In this document: piece by piece, positions 1 to 4,942 of the stretch | How the letters are laid out: the number at the start of each line of letters is the position of its first letter | How positions within the stretch are numbered: position 1 is the stretch's first letter | Assembly (NCBI GenBank): GCA_003559985.1 | Contig: PWJP01000202.1 | Span: 1-5,027, forward strand | Source of the DNA: Saprospirales bacterium | GTDB taxonomy: Bacteria > Bacteroidota > Bacteroidia > Chitinophagales > Saprospiraceae | Length of the DNA: 5,027 nt | Direction of reading: 5' to 3' | Program-made: the position numbers and the translations under genes | Notes under the pieces: generated by a model | The model's database searches: none | What the model was told of the DNA's origin: nothing | Seen by the model: the letters and a program-made list of their open reading frames with translations, nothing else

Positions 1-117
1 AACCAAATTAATTTGCCATAAATAGGCATACGAATTTACCCCATAAACTCATGTATTAAAAGGTTCTATCATGTATTTTGTAAGAAAATTTATTCAGGGA
101 AAATCGATGAATGCTTT

Positions 118-150
118 GGGGGGGGCAGGCAACGGGTTGGGGGCTAGGGG
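118..150 (+). other. G-rich tract with possible G-quadruplex
   Basis: The plus strand has a G8 run (118-125), GGG (134-136), GGGGG (139-143) and GGGG (147-150), the last two within a tandem GGGGCTA repeat. Four G-tracts within 33 nt fit a relaxed G-quadruplex pattern, although the first loop is 8 nt. It lies outside any gene, so a coding role is not supported. Confidence 0.4.
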
Positions 151-182
151 CTAGCGGATGGTGTTAGGGATCAGTTACCAAT

Positions 183-208
183 GTAGGGACGCAATGCCTT
201 GCGTCCTT
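183..208 (+). repeat. REP-like palindrome, copy 1 (GTAG plus hairpin)
   Basis: TGTAG is followed by a perfect 8-bp inverted repeat, GGACGCAA (187-194) and TTGCGTCC (199-206), with a 4-nt TGCC loop. A GTAG-type tetranucleotide just 5' of a hairpin is the hallmark of repetitive extragenic palindromes mobilised by REP-associated tyrosine transposases (RAYTs). No transposase gene is in the window, so this would be a non-autonomous copy. The match is to the general architecture and not to a named family. Confidence 0.65.
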
Positions 209-258
209 AACACCCGAAAATCCCATTGATCATTTTTCAAATACCAATTGGAAATATC

Positions 259-284
259 TGTAGATACGCACGGCCGTGCGTATT
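259..284 (+). repeat. REP-like palindrome, copy 2 (GTAG plus hairpin)
   Basis: TGTAG (259-263) is followed by the perfect 20-bp palindrome ATACGCACGGCCGTGCGTAT (264-283). It aligns without gaps to copy 1 over 26 nt. TGTAG, ACGCA, TGCGT and the last T are shared, while the stem ends differ in a paired way: GG/CC in copy 1 against AT/AT here. Conserved pairing with a changed sequence argues that both are members of one hairpin family. Confidence 0.65.
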
Positions 285-326
285 TGTCCTGCCCATCCAA
301 TGCAAATCCTACAACCTTTGACAGAA

Positions 327-341
327 AATGCCTTGCGTCCT
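327..341 (+). repeat. Half copy of REP-like element 1
   Basis: These 15 nt (AATGCCTTGCGTCCT) are identical to positions 193-207 of copy 1: the end of the left arm, the loop, the right arm and one flanking base. Most of the left arm and the GTAG are missing, so the hairpin cannot form. It is best read as a truncated relic. Confidence 0.55.
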
Positions 342-357
342 CTATTGGGTTCTATTT

Positions 358-472
358 TATCGCAGGAGGCGTGATTATGATCATATCACCCCTACGGGGT
401 TCGTGTTTTTAGTAAGATCAATTATTATAATCATTTCATCCCTACGGGATTCCTTTCTATCGCATGAAGCGT
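358..472 (+). repeat. Diverged direct repeats with conserved CCCTACGGG hairpins
   Basis: Two 29-nt copies (374-402 and 424-452) match at 25 of 29 positions and start exactly 50 nt apart. Each holds a short hairpin with a TAC loop: ACCCC/GGGGT at 388-400 and ATCCC/GGGAT at 438-450. Two of the four differences are compensatory in the stem. The pair is flanked by a 15-nt direct repeat beginning TATCGCA at 358-372 and 458-472 (13 of 15 identical), exactly 100 nt apart. The spacing suggests a decayed array with a roughly 50-nt period. It is not a CRISPR array: only two copies exist and the repeats are imperfect. Confidence 0.6.
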
Positions 473-607
473 TTTTTTCAAAATATCCTCAAAAAACCAA
501 AAACCCCCAGGATAATGATCTACTGCCGGCCACACTGAGGTTACGGCTTAAAAAAAATCAAAACTCACAACTAACCATCCGCCATCGGCCAAAAGCCAAT
601 AACCCGC

Positions 608-1324
608 TCAAGGCCAGGCCATGAAATAGAAGTCCAACCTCTGGTAGAAGTGCTTTTTAAAAGACTGTTCATTCAGAGGCTTTCGGTCTTTAAGGAAGTC
701 CCTCATCAGTCCTATTTTCATATTGAGCTCTCCGTGCAACAGTTTGTACATCATGGTGGGGGTTACTCCGTAAATATCTGCAGCGCCCAGGCCGAATTCA
801 AAAACGATCACCGGCCTGTATTTTTCTATGGTTTCCCGCGACCCTGTTAGAACCCTGTACTCTGCACCCTCTACATCCATTTTGATGAAGTCCACTGGGT
901 AATCTCCTGGTAAAACTATGTCCAGGGTATCTGTTTGCACCTTGATGGGTTCCACCTTCTCCGATGACCGATCGTACTTCCGGCGCAAAATCCCACTGTA
1001 GGCCGGGTTGCTCTTCACGTATTGAAAGGTAGTCTCTCCCGATGTATCTGAAAGGCAGATGTCCTTCACTTCGACCGATTCACCGTATTTCTGTTTCAAA
1101 TCATTAAACAGAGCAGGTATCGGCTCAAAAGCAAAGTGCTTTCCATCCGGGCAGTTTTTCAACACACTGTCCAAAAACTCTCCCTTGTGACATCCCACAT
1201 CCACGCAGTTTGAGTCCGCCCCGGTGGCTTTTTGCAAGACCTTTACCGTCTGCCGGTCATAAGTGATGTTTTTGTTGATATTCAGCGGCACCTTCATTAG
1301 CGCTTGCCTGATCATTGACTTCAT
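608..1324 (-). CDS. FkbM family SAM-dependent methyltransferase
   Basis: This 238-residue protein is predicted to transfer a methyl group from S-adenosylmethionine, probably to a hydroxyl of a sugar, lipid or glycan, in the cytoplasm. The SAM-binding motif I is VDVGCHKGEF at residues 41-50, followed by the acidic-loop motif FEPIP (66-70). The family signature IKMDVEGAEY is at 147-156, and the core strand VIVFE at 172-176. These are in the order expected for the FkbM/Methyltransf_21 fold. The frame is open to an ATG at 1369, but I chose the ATG at 1324 because GGGGGA, a good ribosome binding site, lies just before it and the upstream residues look non-conserved. The neighbour is divergent, 277 nt away, with no related function. 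Many FkbM enzymes sit in polysaccharide clusters; here there is none, so the substrate is unknown. The family call is strong. Confidence 0.92.
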   Translation of the reverse strand: MKSMIRQALMKVPLNINKNITYDRQTVKVLQKATGADSNCVDVGCHKGEFLDSVLKNCPDGKHFAFEPIPALFNDLKQKYGESVEVKDICLSDTSGETTFQYVKSNPAYSGILRRKYDRSSEKVEPIKVQTDTLDIVLPGDYPVDFIKMDVEGAEYRVLTGSRETIEKYRPVIVFEFGLGAADIYGVTPTMMYKLLHGELNMKIGLMRDFLKDRKPLNEQSFKKHFYQRLDFYFMAWP

Positions 1325-1399
1325 AAATCCCCCTGTTTCTGATTGTGTAAAGATATGAAAAGCTGTCAATAGCTCCCGCTGTGAGAGAAGTTTTGGGGT

Positions 1400-1419
1400 G
1401 AGACTAGAGTCTCTGAGAC
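1400..1419. promoter_or_regulatory. Overlapping palindromes upstream of methyltransferase gene
   Basis: GAGACT/AGTCTC (1400-1405 and 1408-1413) and GTCTC/GAGAC (1409-1413 and 1415-1419) overlap, so the middle GTCTC can pair with either side. It lies 76-95 nt upstream of the methyltransferase start, in the divergent gap. It could be a regulator site or a pair of alternative hairpins in the leader. No clear Bacteroidota promoter (TAnnTTTG) was found on the minus strand in this gap. Confidence 0.3.
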
Positions 1420-1477
1420 AAATCTCTGAAATTTATGAAAAATTTTGGTTATCCCCGTGAAAGATATAAAAAAATGT

Positions 1478-1485
1478 TAAATTTG
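1478..1485 (+). promoter_or_regulatory. Possible -7 promoter element for the 82-residue gene
   Basis: TAAATTTG matches the Bacteroidota -7 consensus TAnnTTTG exactly. No TTTG lies at the usual 19-21 nt upstream; the nearest (1444-1447) is 30 nt away. If it is used, the leader before the ATG at 1602 would be about 110 nt and would include the palindromes AATAGCTATT (1507-1516) and TTTTCCGGAAAA (1540-1551). Confidence 0.3.
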
Positions 1486-1601
1486 ACGCGAAAGTAGTGG
1501 TGTCAGAATAGCTATTAATAAGGGTGAATGGCAAAGAGGTTTTCCGGAAAAGAGATTTAATTACTTGATGCATAGAATTTTACTCATTAAATATTTTTAT
1601 T

Positions 1602-1850
1602 ATGGAAAATCCAATTTCCAACCCGGAACCGGTTAGTACGAAAGAGTGGTTGATAACCATCCTCCTCATGATTATCCCAATTGTCAACATCGTGCTGCTT
1701 TTTTTGTGGGCACTTGGAGGAAACGCCAACCCCAGTAAGGCCAATTGGGCCAAAGCCACGCTGATTTGGTTTGCTATCCTCATAGTATTTTATGTGATTT
1801 TCGGGGTTACATTGGGTGCTGCATTCTTTATGTTTGACGGAGGAATGTAA
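1602..1850 (+). CDS. Small two-helix membrane protein, unknown function
   Basis: The product is 82 residues with two predicted membrane helices (about 17-37 and 53-77). They are joined by a short loop, residues 38-52, with a GGNANPSKANWAKA-like stretch. The two lysines in that loop (46 and 51) suggest it faces the cytoplasm. The pattern of a KEW motif before helix 1, IPIVN inside it, a WALGG end and the PSK-NWAKA loop resembles short uncharacterised inner-membrane proteins found in Bacteroidota and Firmicutes. I know no assigned function for them. There is no Shine-Dalgarno site; the region before the ATG is very AT-rich, as is common in this phylum. The ordered hydrophobic layout makes it more likely real than chance. 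The reverse-strand frame over the same bases is a shadow. Confidence 0.8.
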   Translation: MENPISNPEPVSTKEWLITILLMIIPIVNIVLLFLWALGGNANPSKANWAKATLIWFAILIVFYVIFGVTLGAAFFMFDGGM

Positions 1851-2106
1851 TTTCTATCCGTCTTCTTGGTTAAAGATTTTTTTTCGAAAATCTTACCGGT
1901 ATTCTGTCACATGAAAGTGACGGGCATAGGGTTTTTAGGTGTGTCCCAATTGGAATGTGTACACCACTAATTCATTACAACTTTTATAAACCTTTAGCAG
2001 AAGTCTGGATTGGTAGATTATCCTGACAATAACCATTTGGAGGAGGAAGTTGTGGGGCAATTCAGATAGAAAAGATGAATTAAGATGGAAAAAACTTCAA
2101 AGTTCA
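1851..2106 (+). other. Intergenic region before the regulator cluster
   Basis: No confident gene is present. After the AT-rich hairpin there is a small inverted repeat GTCAC/GTGAC (1906-1910 and 1917-1921). A nested pair follows, GGTGT/ACACC (1938-1942 and 1961-1965), enclosing the palindrome CCAATTGG (1946-1953). A strong ribosome-binding-like sequence GGAGGAGG (2039-2046) precedes a 27-codon TTG-started frame (2050-2133) that may be chance. The frame's stop codon runs into the promoter of the next gene. Confidence 0.6.
1873..1894 (+). terminator. AT-rich hairpin after the 82-residue gene
   Basis: AAGATTTT (1873-1880) and AAAATCTT (1887-1894) form an 8-bp stem with a TTTTCG loop, starting 22 nt after the stop codon. 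The stem is nearly all A-T and no T-tract follows, so it is at best a weak terminator or an RNA 3'-end structure. Confidence 0.3.
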
Positions 2107-2138
2107 TTTGGTTCTGAACTAAAGATGCTTTAACTTTG
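2107..2138 (+). promoter_or_regulatory. Bacteroidota-type promoter for the regulator/transporter cluster
   Basis: TTTG at 2107-2110 and TAACTTTG at 2131-2138 match the Bacteroidota sigma factor consensus (-33 TTTG, -7 TAnnTTTG) with a 20-nt spacer, within the usual range. Transcription should start around 2143-2146, leaving a leader of only about 14-17 nt before the ATG at 2160. This is the best promoter in the window. Confidence 0.75.
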
Positions 2139-2139
2139 C

Positions 2140-2153
2140 CTCTCAATTGAGAG
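2140..2153. promoter_or_regulatory. Perfect 14-bp palindrome, likely operator
   Basis: CTCTCAATTGAGAG reads the same on both strands. It starts 2 nt after the -7 element, covers the predicted transcription start, and ends 6 nt before the start codon of a GbsR/MarR-type regulator. Dimeric winged-helix regulators bind such symmetric sites. The position would let a bound dimer block initiation, and the right half (GAGAG) also lies where the ribosome binding site would be. Autoregulation is inferred, not shown. Confidence 0.65.
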
Positions 2154-2159
2154 TCACTT

Positions 2160-2624
2160 ATGGAAGAGAAGAGAATGGCTTACATTCAGGAGGTAGGGTT
2201 GTTTTTTGAGCGCCTTGGACTTACCCGCACTGCCGGAATGGTATTGGGATATTTGATGTCCGATGATCGGGATGCAGTGAGTTTTCAGGAGATCAGAAAA
2301 GCATTGGAGATCAGTAAGGGAGCCACCAGCCAGAATTTGAATGGCTTGATTGAGTTGCAAATGGTTGAAAAAAGGCTGAAACGAGGAGATAGAAAGACCT
2401 ATTACGCTTTTAAGATTCAACCTATTGAAACCCTCCTGGAGGAGCGTATAAATGTGATTGGAGTTCTATTGGATCACTTTGACAAAGCCCGTGAAATAAG
2501 GGGAAGGCTTGAGGATAGTTCGGATGAAAACCTTCGCGATGCAATACGCACCTACGGTTGGATTTCTGATAAATTACGGGAGCTGCGGGATGAGTCCCTG
2601 ACCGATGGAGAGAAGTCTGATTAG
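2160..2624 (+). CDS. GbsR/MarR family winged-helix transcriptional regulator
   Basis: This 154-residue DNA-binding protein resembles the GbsR branch of the MarR superfamily. The N-terminal helices are at about 6-34, with the typical opening 'IQEVGLFFERLGLTRTAG'. The helix-turn-helix is at about 41-66, with SFQEIRKALEISKGATSQNL containing the recognition helix. The basic wing KRLKRGDRKTYYAF is at 71-84. A helical C-terminal part (about 88-146) probably serves dimerisation. Length and order fit the family. An alternative start is the ATG at 2175, preceded by a purine-rich GAAGAGAAGAGA. I prefer 2160 for its distance to the promoter, but the choice is open. A perfect palindrome sits just upstream, suggesting self-control. 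The ABC transporter genes that follow are its probable targets. The ligand is unknown; glycine-betaine/choline sensing by the Bacillus GbsR should not be transferred to this protein. Confidence 0.9.
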   Translation: MEEKRMAYIQEVGLFFERLGLTRTAGMVLGYLMSDDRDAVSFQEIRKALEISKGATSQNLNGLIELQMVEKRLKRGDRKTYYAFKIQPIETLLEERINVIGVLLDHFDKAREIRGRLEDSSDENLRDAIRTYGWISDKLRELRDESLTDGEKSD

Positions 2625-2682
2625 GAGGGTAAGACCGAATATTGAATCATCTTGGATACTCGTTTTGAATATACAGGGACGG

Positions 2683-2733
2683 ATGGAAAAGGTAAGTTTC
2701 GTCTCTTTATCCGGAAAAATTATTGAAATATGA
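2683..2733 (+). CDS. Possible 16-codon leader peptide overlapping the next start
   Basis: An ATG at 2683, preceded by AGGGACGG, opens a frame of 16 codons (MEKVSFVSLSGKIIEI). Its TGA overlaps the next gene's ATG in an ATGA junction (2730-2733). This layout is typical of translational coupling. The downstream gene has no visible ribosome binding site of its own, so coupling would make sense. A frame this short can easily arise by chance; I treat it as a candidate only. Confidence 0.25.
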   Translation: MEKVSFVSLSGKIIEI

Positions 2734-3476
2734 AAGTACTGATTTTCCTGTCCATTTTTTGTTTTGGTATAATGCCAGTGCTGGAATCCCAGGAATCGAG
2801 ACAGATTCTCGAGCGCATGGAAGATGTGATGCGTGGGGATAATCTCTATGCCGAGATGACCATGACCATTGAGCGCCCGAGATACGAGCGGGAGATTTCC
2901 ATAAAGTCCTGGCACATTGGGAACGATTATTCCATGATTTTAGTCACAGCTCCTGCACGAGACCGGGGCACTTCATTTCTCATGCGCGAAAACAACATTT
3001 GGACCTACGATCCGCGAATAGACCGTGTAACCAGGCTGCCATCCTCCATGATGTCGCAGTCCTGGATGGGTTCGGATTTCACCAACGATGACCTCGTAAG
3101 GGACTCGGATGTGATCGAAGATTACGAGCACAGGGTGGTTCGCACTGAAGAGTACGAGGGCAGAGATTGCTATGTACTTGAATTAATTCCCAAACCGGAA
3201 ACCCCGATAGTTTGGGGCAAGGTGAAAATGTGGGTAGTCAAAGACAGCTACATCCAATTGCGGATGGAACAGTACGACCAGCGAGTGAAATTGGTGAATG
3301 AGATAAAGCTGAGTGAGATCAAGGCTTTTGGCGACCGGGAAGTGCCCTCGAGAATGGTGGTGATACCAGTGGATAATGAAGGCCACCAAACCATTTTGGA
3401 ATACCAACTAATGGATTTTGATGCCGAGATTGAACTCGACTTTTTTGACAGGAGAAATATGCAGCGATTGCAGTGA
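2730..3476 (+). CDS. LolA-like periplasmic protein (outer membrane lipoprotein-sorting type)
   Basis: This 248-residue exported protein starts with a signal peptide: Lys2, a hydrophobic core 3-18, and probable cleavage near LES-QE at about residue 20. No lipobox cysteine is present, so the mature protein is probably soluble in the periplasm. The mature part resembles the LolA-like proteins annotated 'outer membrane lipoprotein-sorting protein' (COG2834). The recognisable block is at residues 79-127: RGTSFLMRENNIWTYDP, then RVTRLPSSMMSQSWMGSDF and the acidic NDDLVRDSDV. Such proteins have a half-barrel that can hold acyl chains and often sit beside MacB/LolCE-like permeases, as here. It is not LolA proper: it is longer, and its gene neighbours are permeases with a regulator. 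It lies 105 nt after the regulator gene and 125 nt before the permease. It probably accepts a lipid-type cargo from the permeases; the cargo is unknown. Confidence 0.9.
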   Translation: MKVLIFLSIFCFGIMPVLESQESRQILERMEDVMRGDNLYAEMTMTIERPRYEREISIKSWHIGNDYSMILVTAPARDRGTSFLMRENNIWTYDPRIDRVTRLPSSMMSQSWMGSDFTNDDLVRDSDVIEDYEHRVVRTEEYEGRDCYVLELIPKPETPIVWGKVKMWVVKDSYIQLRMEQYDQRVKLVNEIKLSEIKAFGDREVPSRMVVIPVDNEGHQTILEYQLMDFDAEIELDFFDRRNMQRLQ

Positions 3477-3495
3477 TTTTTCTAAGTGAATTGAG

Positions 3496-3527
3496 TAGCC
3501 CGTTTATTGAAACCAATTACCGGGCTA
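3496..3527 (+). terminator. Intercistronic hairpin, possible attenuator or weak terminator
   Basis: TAGCCCG (3496-3502) pairs with CGGGCTA (3521-3527). Inside the 18-nt loop, ATTG and CAAT can add a second short stem. Only AAATTTAGG follows and there is no T-tract, so complete termination is doubtful. Lying 20 nt after the LolA-like stop codon, it could lower read-through into the permease genes or protect the upstream message. Confidence 0.4.
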
Positions 3528-3601
3528 AATTTAGGATATGCCGGTGAGAATCCTTTCGGTTCCCCCAGCGGTTAAAGTTTGAAGATAAACAGGATTTTCA
3601 G

Positions 3602-4828
3602 ATGAAAACTTTATTTAAACTAGCCTGGAGGAGTCTTTGGAGGAACAAGAGAAGGACTCTGATTACCATTTCTGCTCTGATATTTGCTGTGGTTGCCTCT
3701 GTTTTTATGCAATCAATTAACCGGGGGTCCCATGAAATGATCGTGGATAATATGACCCGTTTTCAAACAGGGTACTTGCAAATCCAGGACTACCGGTTTG
3801 AAAATGAGCCCTCGCTGGACAATTCCTTTTATTACGACGGTGATTTGGAAAGAGAACTGACCGAACAGGATGATCGGATCACTTTTGTCTTACCGCGAAT
3901 TGAAACTTTTATGCTGGCTGCCGATGAGCAGACCACCAGAGGAGGTTTTGTCTTTGGAGTAGATCTTGAAAAAGAACACCAATTCAACGGGCTTAAGGAC
4001 CGGCTTGTGAACGGTCGTTTTTTTGATGATAAAGAGCGTGGGGTTGTTTTGAGTCAGGGCTTTTCCGACCGTCTGGGATTGTCTGTAAGCGATACCATTG
4101 CCCTGATCGGGCAGGGTCGATTCGGCATGTCTGCCAGTGGACTTTATGAAATAGTGGGAATTATGGATCACCCACTGCCCGATATGAACTCCAGGACCAT
4201 TTACATGCCTCTGGAAACAGCCAGAGAGTTGCTATCCGCCGAGGATAAAGTCACCTCGCTTTTGATCGGAATGGATAGTGACCGGCACACGGATGCAGTT
4301 GCGGTGAACATTGGTGATTTTTTGGAGGGCAGCGAGCTCCGCGTATTTACGTGGCCCGAATTGATTCCGGAGTTGCTCGAATTGCTGGAATTTGATCTGG
4401 TAGGGGCGTATTTGATGTCCTATATACTGTACATCGTTATTGCATTTGGATTTTTCGGGACCATTCTCACAATGACCCTGGAGCGCATCAAGGAATTTGG
4501 AATTCTGATATCGGTGGGCATGGCCCGATTAAAGCTCGCTTTTACACTATTCCTGGAGGTGTTTATCATCGGCTTGTTGGGAGTGATTGCCGGTGTTGGA
4601 TTTGCCTGGTTGTTGCTCTACTATTTTTACCTGTATCCGATTGAACTAACCGGTGAGTTGGCGGAAACTGTAATTGATATGGGTTGGGCACCGGTACTGC
4701 CGATGTCTTTTGCACCGGACCAGTTTTACACTCAGGCCATAATCGTGTTTTTTATTGCGCTACTCATAGCGATTTATCCCATGTACCGGGTCATTCGACT
4801 CGATGTCATCAGCGCTTCTCGCTCGTGA
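3602..4828 (+). CDS. ABC transporter permease, MacB/LolC/FtsX type
   Basis: This 408-residue inner-membrane permease has the classical four-helix layout of the MacB/LolCE group. A basic cytoplasmic N-terminus carries AWRSLWRNKRR (8-18). TM1 is at about 19-38. A large periplasmic domain (about 40-265, the MacB_PCD region) follows. The FtsX domain has TM2 at about 268-291, TM3 at about 313-342 and TM4 at about 377-397. The cytoplasmic loop ERIKEFGILISVGMARLKL (294-312) is the conserved stretch expected to contact the ATPase. The C-terminal YPMYRVIRLDVISASR is the usual family end. Length matches LolC/LolE. AGGA lies about 10 nt before the ATG, supporting the start. Family members do not pump through a channel; they drive extraction or conformational work at the periplasmic side. 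With the LolA-like gene before it and a second permease behind, it probably forms a heterodimer moving lipid-linked cargo. No ATPase gene is in view. Confidence 0.95.
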   Translation: MKTLFKLAWRSLWRNKRRTLITISALIFAVVASVFMQSINRGSHEMIVDNMTRFQTGYLQIQDYRFENEPSLDNSFYYDGDLERELTEQDDRITFVLPRIETFMLAADEQTTRGGFVFGVDLEKEHQFNGLKDRLVNGRFFDDKERGVVLSQGFSDRLGLSVSDTIALIGQGRFGMSASGLYEIVGIMDHPLPDMNSRTIYMPLETARELLSAEDKVTSLLIGMDSDRHTDAVAVNIGDFLEGSELRVFTWPELIPELLELLEFDLVGAYLMSYILYIVIAFGFFGTILTMTLERIKEFGILISVGMARLKLAFTLFLEVFIIGLLGVIAGVGFAWLLLYYFYLYPIELTGELAETVIDMGWAPVLPMSFAPDQFYTQAIIVFFIALLIAIYPMYRVIRLDVISASRS

Positions 4829-4918
4829 CTGCTTTTGGAATTTTTAATGAACTAAGCAGATAAAGTGATTGCAGAAAAAAGTAAAGTACGGGGTGAGTAG
4901 AATTACAGCCTGGCCCCG
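4829..4918 (+). other. Two weak inverted repeats between the permease genes
   Basis: Directly after the stop codon, CTGCTT (4829-4834) can pair with AAGCAG (4854-4859) across a 19-nt loop. Further on, CGGGG (4889-4893) can pair with CCCCG (4914-4918) across a 20-nt loop. Neither is followed by a T-tract, so termination is unlikely. They may be RNA structures between co-transcribed genes or chance. Confidence 0.25.
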
Positions 4919-4942
4919 ATGAATGATTGAAAATTTTTGCCA

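Larger units (their letters stand above)
1..607. other. Gene-free, repeat-rich intergenic region
   Basis: No convincing coding region is visible. A 98-codon open frame at 328-624 runs straight across the repeats and has low-complexity, unprotein-like content. The stretch carries a G-rich tract (118-150), two REP-like hairpins (183-208 and 259-284), a truncated copy (327-341), and a set of diverged direct repeats (358-472). The rest is AT-rich filler, including a 9-nt direct repeat TCATGTATT at 49-57 and 69-77. The last part (480-607) lies downstream of the minus-strand methyltransferase stop. It contains an A8 run (550-557) but no clear terminator stem. Confidence 0.8.

Noticed and set aside
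244..253. 10-mer CCAATTGGAA shared with 1946-1955
   Set aside because: It is a short, largely self-complementary word with no shared flanks; two occurrences are not enough to suggest a common function.
358..472. CRISPR array
   Set aside because: There are only two imperfect copies, the spacing includes a second repeat type, and no cas genes are present.
550..557. Rho-independent terminator for the methyltransferase (T8 on the minus strand)
   Set aside because: The T-run lies about 50 nt after the stop but no GC-rich stem directly precedes it.
328..624. 98-codon plus-strand open frame
   Set aside because: It runs through the repeats and into the end of the methyltransferase gene on the other strand. 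Its content is low-complexity and it has no domain-like pattern.
650..850. 66-codon plus-strand frame
   Set aside because: It is antisense to the well-supported FkbM methyltransferase and has no protein-like features.
1580..1783. 67-codon minus-strand frame
   Set aside because: It is the antisense shadow of the 82-residue membrane protein; the plus-strand version has the recognisable helix and loop pattern.
2154..2420. 88-codon minus-strand frame
   Set aside because: It is antisense to the GbsR-like regulator, whose winged-helix motifs are clear.
2664..2700. Second promoter before the LolA-like gene (TTTG and TAAGTTTC)
   Set aside because: The spacer is 25 nt, longer than usual, and the -7 element misses the final G, so it is too weak to call.
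2760..2762. Lipoprotein signal at Cys11 of the LolA-like protein
   Set aside because: The residues before the cysteine do not form a lipobox and the cysteine lies within the hydrophobic core, so an ordinary signal peptide fits better.
2574..2915. 113-codon minus-strand frame
   Set aside because: It spans the regulator end, the gap and the start of the LolA-like gene on the opposite strand, with no family features.
3890..4171. 93-codon minus-strand frame
   Set aside because: It lies fully inside the permease gene on the opposite strand.
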